Assembly (NCBI GenBank): GCA_031761405.1
Contig: JASEVX010000008.1
Location: forward strand, 43,913,733-43,977,732
DNA from: Serripes groenlandicus
Lineage: Eukaryota; Mollusca; Bivalvia; Cardiida; Cardiidae
Length of the DNA: 64,000 bases
Direction: 5' to 3'
In this document: positions 54,400 through 64,000 of the stretch, piece by piece
Layout of the letters: each line of letters opens with the position of its first letter
Numbering within the stretch: the stretch's first letter is position 1
Notes under the pieces: model-generated
Seen by the model: only the letters and a program-made list of their open reading frames with translations
The model's database searches: none
Told to the model about the DNA's origin: nothing
Translations under genes and position numbers: made by a program

Positions 54400-54620
54400 C
54401 CCCTTATCCACATGGAGATCTTGACGACTTTGAAAACATTGTGGCAAATTGAAAATCGTTCGTAATGAGCAATGTCTCCTTTTTCAACTACGTTTTCAAA
54501 TCTATTCAATAATTATACTTTCATTTGAAAAGATCTGCCATACTTTTGCCCTCAGGTTTTCAAATTTGCCTCTGCAGACTTTACTTAAAACATGTTTTCA
54601 ACGAATTATTTTTCTCAAAA
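54400..54620. mobile_element. Family A MITE, worn
   Basis: CCCCTTATCCACATGGAGAT, GACTTTGAAAACATTGTGGC, ATGAGCAATGTCTCCTTTTT, CAAATTTGCCTCTGCAGAC. The termini are degraded. Confidence 0.65.
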
Positions 54621-55185
54621 AATATTTTTAACGAATTATTCTTCTCGAAAAATATTTATTTTAAGCGTTCGGTTTGTAATTTTTCATCGAATGACCGCGT
54701 TTTAACCTTGAACACACCGATCTTTCTCTGCTACTTCCTCTGCTGAAAATAGTTCCTATGTTCTTCCGATATTTCATCACTTTGTTGTCTCAATTGTCAT
54801 ATTTTGTTCTCATTTGTTATGACTCAAATTAAAACTATTTAATTAACAATATTTAATTACAAATTTACCGGCATGTAGATTAGATTACAGGAAAGTGGAT
54901 TATTTTTTTTCAGTTTTCGGTGGTACTGCGCGTATGAATTTTGAAATTAACTTGTCTCTTAACTGGGTCTCTGATGATCTTCCGACACTCTACAGTGAAG
55001 GTTACCCGTTGTTTATAAGATGGTTGTGCTCTCTATAGCACACCCTGTTCATGATAAAAGGGTCGTGAACGATCCAAATATAATGTCTGTGTTACAACAT
55101 ACAGTTTATAGATGAATAGTTGGAGAAGGCTATTATCTGGAAGATGTAGACATTTAGAGAGTAAATGGTCGTTTCTCTTGAACTA
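54621..55185. other. Intergenic, nothing recognised
   Basis: AT-rich sequence with a small direct repeat (TTTAACGAATTATTTTTCTC and TTTAACGAATTATTCTTCTC at 54597 and 54627). No gene. Confidence 0.4.
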
Positions 55186-56742
55186 TTCAACTTCATACGA
55201 CCAACTATACTCTTTGTGATGTAAGATCATTCAAAACCACCTTCATTCGACCAACTATACACTTTGTGATGTAAGATCATTCAAAATCACCTTCATACGA
55301 TCAACTATACACTTTGTGATGTAAGATTTTTCAAAACCACCTTCATACGATCAACTATACTCTTTGTGATGTAAGATCATTCAAAACCACCTTCATACGA
55401 CCATCTATACACTTTGTGATGTAAGATCATTAAAAAAGAACTTCATACGACCAGCTATACTCTTTGTGATGTAAGATCATTTAAAACCACCTTCATACGA
55501 CCAACTATACACGTTGTGATGTAAGATCATTCAAAACCACATTCATACGACCAACTATACACTTTGTGGTGTAAGATTTTCCAAAACCACCTTCATACGA
55601 TCAACTATACTCTTTGTGATGTAAGATCATTCAAAACCACCTTCATACGACCAACTATACACTTTGTGATGTAAGATCATTAAAAAAAAACTTCATACGA
55701 CCAGCTATATTCTTTGTGATGTAAGATCATTCAAAACCACCTTCATACGACCAACTATACACTTTGTGATGTAAGATCATTCAAAACCACATTCATACGA
55801 CCAACTATACACTTTGTGATTTTAGATCATTCAAAACCACCTTCATACGACCAACTATACACTTTGTGATGTAAGATCATTCAAATCCACATTCATACGA
55901 CCAACTATACACTTTGTGATGTAAGATAATTCAAAACAACCTTCATACGACCAACTATACACTTTGTGATGTAAGATTATTCAAAACCACATTCATACGA
56001 CCAACTATACACTTTGTGGTGTAAGATCATTCAAAACGACCTTCATACGACCAACTATACACTTTGTGATGTAAGATCATTCAAAACCACCTTCATACGA
56101 CCAACTATACACTTTGTGATGTAAGATCATTCAAAACCACCTTCATACGACCAACTATACACTTTGTGATGTAAGATCATTCAAAACCACCTTCATACGA
56201 CCAACTATACACTTTGTGGTGTAAGATCATTCAAAACCACCTTCATACGACCAACTATACACTCTGTGGTGTAAGATCATTCAAAACCATCTTCATACGA
56301 CCAACTATACACTTTGTGATGTAAGATCATTCCAAACCACCTTCATACGACCAACTATACACTTTGTGATGTAAGATCATTCAAAACCACCTTCATACGA
56401 CCAACTATACACTTTGTGATGTAAGATCATTCCAAACCACCTTCATACGACCAACTATACACTTTGTGGTGTAAGATCATTCAAAACCAGCTTCATACGA
56501 CCAACTATACACTTTGTGATGTAAGATAATTCCAAACCACCTTCATACGACCAACTATACACTTTGTGATGTAAGATCATTCAAAACCACCTTCATACGA
56601 CCAACTATACACTTTGTGATGTAAGATCATTCCAAACCACCTTCATACGACCAACTATACACTTTGTGATGTAAGATCATTCAAAACCACCTTCATACAA
56701 CCAACTATACACTTTGTGATGTAAGATCATTCAAAACCACCT
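55186..56742 (+). repeat. 50-bp minisatellite, about 31 copies
   Basis: Unit CTTCATACGACCAACTATAC, ACTTTGTGATGTAAGATCAT, TCAAAACCAC, exactly 50 bp over long runs. Left-hand copies carry more variants (CGATCAACTATACTC, TTTTTCAAAA, TAAAAAAGAA). A multi-unit block with these variants is seen twice (55300-55450 and 55600-55700), while right-hand copies are nearly uniform. Confidence 0.97.
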
Positions 56743-56819
56743 TGACAATGCCAATAAGAAAATAGGTATTGTTTTATAACTGATTTAACCATTTTCAATT
56801 CAATTAATTACTTTCCACT

Positions 56820-57190
56820 ACAACAATTCTGCAGCAGACGTTTTTGAAAACATCTAGGCGAAAAGATTGTGACAAAAGGAGAAATTACTCATCGTGAGCA
56901 ATTTCTCCTTTTGCCACGATATTTTCAATAGATGTCTGCTGCAGATGTGTCCCATGCGTCTACACGTGTGTGTTGGAGTTAATGTATGCAGATATAGTTT
57001 GATGCATTTGCAGAAGACACCTTGAGAACTTGTTGTAGGAAAAGGAAAATTGCTCATATTTTCTCATATTTTCTCTTTTCCCACAATGTCTTCTTCTGAA
57101 CTTGAACTTTCATTTAGAGACCCATATTGTCCAACAGACGTTTTAAAATGTGTTTGCTGAAATAATGGCGTGTAATATATGTAAGGGCTG
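56820..57190. mobile_element. Two family A copies
   Basis: 56828-56985: CTGCAGCAGACGTTTTTGAA, core GGAGAAATTACTCATCGTGA with GCAATTTCTCCTTTTGCCAC, CTGCTGCAGATGTG. 56990-57190: a worn copy with AAAGGAAAATTGCTCATATT and TTTCTCTTTTCCCACAATG. Confidence 0.75.
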
Positions 57191-57414
57191 CTACCCTGGT
57201 CTAAAGTGTTTATGTTGACATATACATGATAGCAAGAAATCATAAATTAATGCAACTACTAGAGTGATCTAAACTTATACATGTACCTGTCAATTGATAG
57301 CGGTTTCTGATAAAAAATATCATGAAAGCCAGCAATCATTAAACAATCCTAATAATTCGTTACCAGTACCATCAGTACTTTTACTAATGTTCCTTTCGAA
57401 GGTCGCTTTTGTTT

Positions 57415-57850
57415 GTTTTATTAGGATTTTACGCCGTTTTCAACACTAATTCAGTTATATCACGGTGACAGTTGACACAATCATGATATATGGGAACACA
57501 AACCAGTACTAGGCTATGAAATGTGCATTGCCCAGGGACAACGAAGGTCGCGGGAACTAGGATAAATGTAACAGGGTTCATTCATATCAGCTCATTCAAA
57601 AAAATGAAACCATTACTCATGGTATACAAGGAAACGATTTATTTCTCCCCGTCTACTGTTGTACGCTAGTACTGGATCCGATATTGTCTTAAAAAAAAGT
57701 GTTTTATTATTGAGTTTAACGCCGATTTCGACATTATTTGATTTTTATCACGTCGATAGATCACTCACTCATGATCACACGGTGCACTTATCTTGACTAG
57801 GTCAGGATATGTCCATTGCTAAAGAACACCCCTGCATGACCTCCGCAAGC
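57415..57850 (-). mobile_element. Two SINE-H fragments, reverse
   Basis: 57415-57530: TTTTATTAGGATTTTACGCC, GTTTTCAACACTAATTCAG, AACCAGTACTAGGCTATGAA. 57710-57850: TTTAACGCCGATTTCGACAT and a shorter body. SINE-H shares the GGCGTTAAA-type tail with F and G but has a different body; compare 63800-64000. Confidence 0.65.
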
Positions 57851-58842
57851 GGGAATTATGCACGGAGCGCTAGTTCCAAAATCCAAAACACGATTCCTGA
57901 ATGTAAATGAACAACAGAATATTATTCTTGAAGGTCTGCGGTTTTTGGAGACAAATTATATACAGAAGGGACTTATCCAATGACATTTTTGAACTTCGAC
58001 ATTTCGACGGAAGATACCATTGTGTTTTATAATGAACCGTGTCATGCGACAATGCGAACGTGGTATATCTGCATGAAAATTGATTAAAAACACTCGAGCT
58101 TGAAGCCTCCAAACGTTTGACTTAAACTCCAATACATCGGCCGTGCATTAACTCGTTTATGGTAAGCGTTGGGGATATGAGACGCGGTCCCAAATTCGAG
58201 ACCTACTTGCGGCTATCATGGTGGTGTGTCCGTGGGCAAGGCCAATCCTAGTATTTGATAGAAACTCAGTGTAATAGTGAAGTCTTTGATTTAATTTTAT
58301 TCAAATCAATCGAGGGATTCCTGTTGTGTCAATCACAGATGCTAAGCCGAACATAAATACGTGTATGACATGTTTGTCCTTGTTGCGAAATGATTTTACC
58401 TGTGTAAAAAAAATTCTGTTCATATTTTCGAGAAAAACTCTATACTTTTTACAATTGTGATTGATCTGGTTGGCAGCAGCACTCAGAGTAACCTGCGTTA
58501 TTCGTTGTCTCTGAAATAGGTACGTGGTTGACGAAGATAAGAAGTTGTATATATTTTTCAGGCAGAAAACCCCGAATGGACTCTACGATGTGTGTATGAA
58601 GTCGGTAGAGATCGGTAATCTCCGTAGGCATACGGGCCCTTTCTACCCTTTAAAGCATTCTACCCTGAAATGCATGCATTTAATACGAGCAATGTCCGGT
58701 TATTGGGAGGTTATAACATACTGTTGATTGTATCCTTTTAAACAGTCAATTTGATCACGTGATATTTGATCATTAACTCGGTCTGTATTAAGTTCGTTAA
58801 GGAAGGAATTTAGCAAGAAGTACACCATTAATTGATATGAGT
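57851..58842. other. Intergenic, nothing firm
   Basis: No gene or clear family. The segment 58555-58640 loosely resembles 52925-52985 (CCCCGAATGG-like and GAGATCGGTA), which may mark an old dispersed repeat. Confidence 0.35.
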
Positions 58843-59102
58843 CAACCGGTACCTCGATGGTGTAGTGGTAGAACACCCGCCTCGGGTGCCGGAGGTCGCG
58901 GCTTCGAACCCCGGCCGGAGCATACCAAATACTTAAAACATGGTAGTACTGGCTGCCATCCTTGGCGCTGCGGGTTGCGTGGTTAGCATTACGACTGACT
59001 GTGTCAGGGTAAATAAAAAGAAGTACTGGTAACTTACCTAGAAAACGCCGAGATATAATTGAAAAATTGTTGAAAGCGGCGTAAAACCTTAAAAATCAAT
59101 GG
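58843..59102 (+). mobile_element. SINE-G, full length with 7-bp target duplication
   Basis: Head ACCTCGATGGTGTAGTGGTA with B box GGTCGCGGCTTCGAACCCC. Body CTTGGCGCTGCGGGTTGCGT, GAAGTACTGGTAACTTACC, ACGCCGAGATATAATTGAAA, tail AAGCGGCGTAAAACCTTAAA. TATGAGT is repeated at 58836-58842 and 59103-59109. The head resembles a tRNA but has no complete acceptor stem. Confidence 0.92.
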
Positions 59103-59375
59103 TATGAGTTCGGTAATATGTAAGATTTGTTTATTTTTATGTTTTAAATGGATTATGGAAACACTAGAGTTGATTATACCCTCACAAATTCACTGTTTCA
59201 CACACTGTGTGTTATCAGGTGATTATTTACATTGGTCAGTGTCTACTTGAGACATTAATGAAAACATAAATACAAGCACGTTTTTATTTGCTTAGATGCA
59301 TGGTCGAAACAATACCATGTCCGTTCGTTAACATCAAACGAGCATAACCACTGGTGAACATACCACTTTTGGTGT

Positions 59376-59592
59376 TTAACCCTTTCCCTCATATAGACGC
59401 TTTCTGACGCCTCTGCAGCAGACGGCTTTTTGAAAACATAGTGACAAAAGAAGAAATTGCACAAAACGTGCAATTTCTCCTTTTGCCACAATGTTTTCCA
59501 CTTTTTGTCATAGGTTATCCATTCAACTATGGCGATTTTCTATGTTTTGACAAAATAAGTTCAAGGTCGTCTACTGCAGAATTGTCATTTGA
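59376..59592. mobile_element. Family A MITE, reverse-type copy
   Basis: TTAACCCTTTCCCTCATATA, GACGCCTCTGCAGCAGACGG, core GAAGAAATTGCACAAAACGT with GCAATTTCTCCTTTTGCCAC, then CTACTGCAGAATTGTCATTT. The terminal GAGGGAAAGGGTTAA is missing. Confidence 0.88.
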
Positions 59593-59668
59593 CAATGGAT
59601 CTCACTCGTACACAGAACCAAACGAACGAGTATCCTCTTTATTCTGTACCTTACGTGTGCCATATTAT

Positions 59669-59939
59669 TGATTGATTGCTTGGTGTTTAACTCCGCTTTC
59701 AACAATTTTGCAATTATATTACGGCGTTTCCTGAGTAAGTTACCAGTACTACTGCTCTATGTATCCTGACACCAGCCCGTCAGTCGTAGTGCTAAACCCG
59801 CAACCATGAGCGCCAAGGAGGGCAGCCACCACTTCTACCATGTTTAAAGTCCATGGTATGACTCGACCGGGGATCGAATACACAACCTCCCGCACGTGAG
59901 ACGGACGCTCTACCACTACAGCGCACCGAGGCGGTGTGA
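59669..59939 (-). mobile_element. SINE-G, reverse, full length with 8-bp target duplication
   Basis: TTGGTGTTTAACTCCGCTTT (tail), TTACCAGTACTACTGCTCTA, GAGCGCCAAGGAGGGCAGCC, GACCGGGGATCGAATACACA, GAGACGGACGCTCTACCACT, CACCGAGGCGGTG (head). CATATTAT is repeated at 59661-59668 and 59940-59947. Confidence 0.93.
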
Positions 59940-59956
59940 CATATTATAATGTGTAT

Positions 59957-60186
59957 TTAACCCTTTCCCTCATACGGCAGTTCTGCAGCAGACGACTTTG
60001 AACGTATTTTGTCAAAACATAGGAAATCTCCATAATTGAATGGATAACCTATGACAAAAAGTGGTAAACATTATGGCAAAAGGAGAAATTGCACGTTTTG
60101 TGCAATTTCTTCTTTTGTCACTATGTTTTCAAAAAGCCGTCTGCTGCAGAGGCGTCAGAAAGCGTCTATATGAAGGAAAGGGTTAA
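59957..60186. mobile_element. Family A MITE, full length (230 bp)
   Basis: TTAACCCTTTCCCTCATACG to ATATGAAGGAAAGGGTTAA. Same length and arms as the 31824-32053 copy, with core GGAGAAATTGCACGTTTTGT. Confidence 0.92.
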
Positions 60187-60202
60187 TTAAGCAGTTGGAA
60201 AT

Positions 60203-60397
60203 TATCTCTTTCGCTGCCAAAGGCAATTAAATGCCTTTGCATACCAATGCTTATTCAAGTTATGCAGATCGTAACGAGTTGTCTCTCCTGAAATCTGCAT
60301 TGTTTGCAACTTAGACAAAAGTTCCTGTTTGACGTAAGATGGAGTGGTCCAATTTTCAACTTGGTAGAGTCTACTTTGTGAAATTCGGCGATGACAT
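60203..60397. mobile_element. Family B MITE
   Basis: ATCTCTTTCGCTGCCAAAGG, GCAGATCGTAACGAGTTGTC, TGAAATCTGCATTGTTTGCA, AATTCGGCGATGACATAAT. Termini are degraded. Confidence 0.8.
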
Positions 60398-60454
60398 AAT
60401 TTTAAGCTTTCTGTTCATCTTCATATTTCTTTAGGTTACAATACATAAACAAAA

Positions 60455-60826
60455 AATCCTTCTTTGTTTCCATGTAAATCGACCAGTTTCAGTCCTCAAT
60501 TGTCACACTTTCTAAGCGTTTCTCATGTAGAACACCATATATCATTGAAAAGAGTTACCTCCTAGCTTTAGAACAATCCAAAGAAAATGTGGGGTCATGC
60601 ATTATGCAAGCAAGAACTCACCAGCCGAAAATGTTGGACCAAATCGGGCTCGGACAAAACCGGTGTTTAGCATTCTCTACTTTCACTTTCAAACAAGGTC
60701 AAAATACTAAAAGTGATCAAATCAATAATTTCCAGTGCATCCTATACACATTCACAATGCATTTAAACTCAATGTCATTTATTCAATACATTCTGGTGAT
60801 GGTACACACTAATTTCTAAGTTTCTT
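60455..60826 (+). repeat. Interspersed repeat family O, copy 2
   Basis: Same order of segments as 19553-19921 (CCTTCTTTGTTTCCATGTAA, AGAACACCATATATCATTGA, GCATTATGCAAGCAAGAACT, ATCGGGCTCGGACAAAACC, TCAATACATTCTGGTGATGG). Located just upstream of the LINE fragment, but the other copy has no LINE next to it. Confidence 0.7.
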
Positions 60827-60869
60827 TTAGGGACTATAGTATATTTAGCGTAATTTTAACTATATATAT

Positions 60870-61555
60870 ATATTTTGTCTGTTTTTAAACAAAGAATTTA
60901 TGATAACTATAATCAGATATGGAATTCTGATTTACAAAACTCTTCAAGAGCAAAAACATACAGACTTTATTCTGATTTCGTTTTTCAACCATATTTAAAT
61001 TCAATTAAAATCGATAAATTTAGAATCGCTCTTACAAGATTTCGTGTTTCTGCACATAGATTAGAAATTGAAGCTGGAAGATGGCACAAACCAAATAAAA
61101 TACCATATAATGAAAGAAAATGTAAATTATGTAAAACTATCGAAGATGAAATGCACTTTTTATTAGAATGTCCAATGTTTTCTGATATACGAATGGTATA
61201 TATCAAATACGTATGATTAAATTTATTGAATTACTAAAATCTGAAAATGAAAATATAGTCAAAAACTTGGCACTATTTGTTTACAAAGGTTTTGAAATAA
61301 GGAACAACAATAATTACGTAGAGTAGTTGAGGTTTAGTTGCAGCCTTTAGATTAGAGTATATTAATTCGTTTGTCAATCAAAGGGGAAAAAAATCTTATG
61401 TAAGTTTTCTATATTATTTTTCAAACATTTTCTCCCCGGATTTTGACCATTAGTCCGCTATTTGACTGTTAAAATGAATGTGTTATATGTTTGTGGTATG
61501 TTGGGCATATTTGCCCTTTTTCCAGAATAAAATCTATCTATCTAATCTATCTATA
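60870..61555 (+). mobile_element. 5'-truncated LINE: end of reverse transcriptase ORF plus 3' UTR
   Basis: Only the last part of a non-LTR retrotransposon ORF2 remains, followed by about 200 bp of UTR. It ends AGAATAAAATCTATCTATCT and ATCTATCTAT, a short-repeat 3' tail. Truncation at the 5' end is usual for LINE insertions. Confidence 0.75.
60875..61326 (+). pseudogene. LINE ORF2 C-terminal fragment, frameshifted
   Basis: One frame gives FKQRIYDNYNQIWNSDLQNS, then IDKFRIALTRFRVSAHRLEI, EAGRWHKPN and a CKLC...HFLLEC zinc-knuckle-like motif (Cys-x2-Cys, then His-x4-Cys), stopping at 61216. Reading resumes in another frame as MIKFIELLKSENENIVKNLA then LFVYKGFEIRNNNNYVE and stops at 61326. Such RFR-S-H-L-IE-GR and CxxC-HFLxEC segments typify the C-terminus of jockey/CR1-type LINE ORF2. 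The polymerase domain is absent, and the copy is inactive. Confidence 0.78.
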
Positions 61556-63032
61556 TAGTTGGACAGTGAAGTCGGATTTATGAAAACACATTTCAGAAGC
61601 TCGTATAATGTCAATGAAGCTAACAATCATCAAACAGTTGGAATTCACTTTTGTCTTTCTATTTTGTTAAAGAAAAGAAAGTCATTAGGAAGGATTCAAC
61701 AGAAATGTCTATAAGAGTACACGAAAGGGTGACATTCTGAAATTGGCATGTCAGAGGTCGCTTTTGCATTGAGATGAATAGCACAACATGACCTTTGACC
61801 TGTCAGGGTCAGAAACTTCCCCATAATAGTAGTTAATTACTGTTGGAACTGTCATGGTATTAATGAGAAAAATAAAAAAGATGCTGAACTCCAGATGGAG
61901 ATCACAATTTTGAAAAGTTGAAACTTCTGTAAATATTGCTAATAGCAAACAACAAAGAAAGTAATAAATAGTTCAAAATTAATTTGGCAGTAAATGTTGA
62001 AAAATATTCATTTGAAAGTCAATGAAAATGTTGAAAATTTGGCTTACTGGGTATGTCTACTCAGTAAAAATGAAGAATAAACGATCAATATTTAGATGTT
62101 TATTGTACTGGAAAATGAATTGATTACTATAATTGTATCTCAGAGTTATGCTTCTAATGATTCAAGACAACTTTTGAAAATTTTAAAACCTTGACTTTAC
62201 TATCTATAATCTGGTAAAGTATGGTTTAATAGTTTATCAAAATAGCATAAACCGTATGTAGAGATAGACAGAAAGGGTGTATGTGCAAGCTCCTAACAAT
62301 ATGGCTAGGTGTTATGAAAGCCAACATTTGGAACAGTTTGACCAGCGTTTATCTAGATCAGTCTGAGACGTCATGAAGTCACATCCGTGCTTTTCGTGAT
62401 CTCCACTAAGTCGTAAATTACGTACACAAAAAGAATATTGTTGAAATCAACGCGCTGATGATATACGAAGCTCAAATCTAAAATGTATCATAAAATTACA
62501 TTGAAAGTCCAGTCAGCAGATGCTGACAAATAGCTCTGACACGATAATACGATCTTAAGTTGTACGGACGCACGGAAGAACATACAACGCGGACAGATAA
62601 CTCAAGACTAGGGTTATATCTAGATAAACCAAATCCATTAATAAAAACGGATATTTTTAACATACGACCACGTACTGACTCCTCCGTCAGATAACTCATA
62701 TAAAAACATTTAGTCATTAACTCAGGAAATCGCATTGATATAACCGAAATACTGGGGGGAAATGGCGTGAAAACATCTTTCAAACTAGCAATCAAAGCAC
62801 AGGGAAATTCCACATGTACACGATTAATTTATTCCAGGCTTGTTTCGTTCCAAATTAGTCAGAACCTACTCATTTCCCATTGATTCCAGCAGATAACTAT
62901 AGGTTCATTTCATTTACAGTCGATGTATGCTTTCTGGAAATCTAACCGCTATTTGTATACAGGCAGAACCTTGATGCTGCAATTCGTGTGTTTGAATGGT
63001 GCTTTATGCCCCTTTTAACAGTATTTTAATCA
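61556..63032. other. Intergenic, nothing firm
   Basis: Mostly unique sequence. A minus-strand open frame at 62496-62813 (MEFPCALIASLKDVFTPFPP at its start) has no recognised homology or splice context; I regard it as probable chance. Confidence 0.35.
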
Positions 63033-63482
63033 TATGAGCCGTCCCACGAGAAAACCATTATTATGGCCTCTGCGTAATGTATCGACCCAGATCAGACTGC
63101 GCAGTCGACACATTCCGTCTCAGGGGAGTAGAGGTAAAGAGTAATGATTCCTGAAACAGAAAATCCACAGGAGGCGAAAATAGTATATTCGGGTAAGCCT
63201 GCGCGACATGCTTAGGCTGATCTGGGTCGATACTTTACGCAGAGTCCACAATGCAGCTGCGGCGATAGACATCTGCGTAATGTATCGTCCGCGCAGACTG
63301 ATCCTGGCCGACACATTCCGTCTTAGGGGGATAGATGTATAGAGTAGTTATTCCTGAAACAGAAAAGTCACAGAAGGCGAAAAGTGTCTGTCCGGGTTAG
63401 CTTGCGCGGCATGCTTAGGCTGATCAGGGTCGATACTTTACGCAGAGTCCACAATGTTGGTTTTCTCGCGGGACAGCTCATA
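63033..63482. mobile_element. Family D double element (recombinant with E-type sequence)
   Basis: Ends ATGAGCCGTCCCACGAGAAA and TTTCTCGCGGGACAGCTCAT. The right half of D (CTGAAACAGAAAATCCACAG ... TACTTTACGCAGAGTCCAC) occurs twice. The joint AATGCAGCTGCGGCGATAGA matches, reversed, the GTCTATCGCCGCAGCTGCAT found only in the family E composites. It therefore looks like a chimaera of D and E. Confidence 0.82.
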
Positions 63483-63489
63483 TCACGAC

Positions 63490-63680
63490 TATTATCAGTA
63501 CTACCACTATGATTAGCTTAACGACAGTGCATCAGCTGTTATGTTTCTTTTGTAATCCTGCGCCAAGGAGGAAAGCCATAACAACCATTTTCACTTTTTT
63601 TTTTTTTTTCATTTGGAATGAACCCTAGATTCCCTCTTTCGAAGCGGAAGTTCTAGCCAATGCACAATAAACCTATTGTT
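63490..63680 (-). repeat. Decayed SINE-G remnant, reverse
   Basis: TCAGTACTACCACTATGATT, TGTAATCCTGCGCCAAGGAG, GAAAGCCATAACAACCATTT and GAATGAACCCTAGATTCCCT follow SINE-G order with many changes and a T-run. Confidence 0.45.
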
Positions 63681-63799
63681 TATGCTGCACTTCTACCTTG
63701 GTGGCTATTCGGTATTTTATAGAACAATTGCAGACAGCATTGGGTAACGGTTTTATTCCAATTGCATATCAACGTTCGAATAATATGTTAGGTTTTGTT

Positions 63800-64000
63800 T
63801 GTTTGTTTGTTTGTTTTATTGGCGTATTACGCCGTTTTCAACATTATTTCAGTAATAGATCGGCGACGGTTCACTTATTCTTGACCCCCGGGGTAAAGAA
63901 ACTAGTACTAGGCGAGGAAATGTGCCTTGTCCAAGGGCACTCCACCACCACTGCCACGCCGCGAGTAAGGGATCGAACGCGGGACGCCCTGTCAAATAAT
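63800..64000 (-). mobile_element. SINE-H, reverse, runs off the right edge
   Basis: A TTTG-repeat, then TTTTATTGGCGTATTACGCC, GTTTTCAACATTATTTCAG, GGCGACGGTTCACTTATTC, AAACTAGTACTAGGCGAGGA, AAGGGCACTCCACCACCACT, then GGGATCGAACGCGGGAC, a reversed B box of a tRNA-like head. Confidence 0.8.

Noticed and set aside
60875..61326. Functional cellular zinc-finger gene
   Set aside because: The CxxC...HxxxxC segment with its surrounding residues is the LINE ORF2 C-terminus; it is frameshifted and lacks the rest of the protein.
62496..62813. 105-codon minus-strand frame
   Set aside because: No homology recognised, no splice or promoter context; left as unassigned intergenic sequence.

Overview
The window is eukaryotic nuclear DNA: AT-rich, intron-bearing and packed with short interspersed repeats. 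The repeat content (tRNA-headed SINEs ending in a GGCGTTAAAC-type tail, Helentron-like elements with about 165-bp internal repeats, abundant TTAA-bounded palindromic MITEs) and the two recognisable genes suggest a mollusc, most likely a bivalve. That placement is an inference from familiarity with such repeats, not from a search.

Only two cellular genes can be supported, and both had to be assembled from small exons. LSM5 (plus strand) enters from the left edge. Its last three coding exons (552-579, 4136-4208, 5654-5686) encode the C-terminal part of the Sm fold and the conserved LVPGGEGPE-type tail; the 5' exons lie outside the window. TRAPPC1 (minus strand) is complete: four coding exons between 15894 and 11265 encode 145 residues, and its first intron appears to be a GC-AG intron. 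The genes converge tail to tail and work in unrelated processes (RNA metabolism and ER-Golgi tethering), so no operon-like cooperation is implied.

Between the genes, 6303-8336 holds an array of diverged units of about 180 bp, each with a TGTCAATGTTACA-like motif, bounded by an exact 20-bp inverted repeat. The LSM5 and TRAPPC1 introns are filled with transposable elements, including two near-complete Helentron-like elements and a third related family.

From 16 kb to the right edge I found no convincing cellular gene. The sequence is a mosaic of about a dozen recurring families. These are: A (ends TTAACCCTTTCCC, with a hairpin core); B (ends CTTTCAGCGCC); C (CGAGGGCTTGGCG, nearly complete palindrome); D (ATGAGCCGTCCCGCGAG); E (hAT-like CAGGGGCGTAGCT ends with D-like sequence inside); I (core palindrome ACTCAAAAGAATCGTCTCA); J, K, N, O and P (smaller families); SINE-F, SINE-G and SINE-H; and two LINE 3' ends. 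Family letters are local labels used only in this report.

The right part also holds long minisatellites with units of 43, 38, 35, 77, 36, 30 and 50 bp. At least three grew out of an identifiable mobile element. The most interesting signals are the bounded 180-bp array, the shared end architecture of two Helentron-like families, the origin of minisatellites inside SINEs and MITEs, a GC-rich repeat element nested in a MITE, and the GC-AG intron in TRAPPC1. Four open regions without recognised homology (32153-32345, 37811-38107, 40150-40502, 42133-42750) are listed as uncertain.
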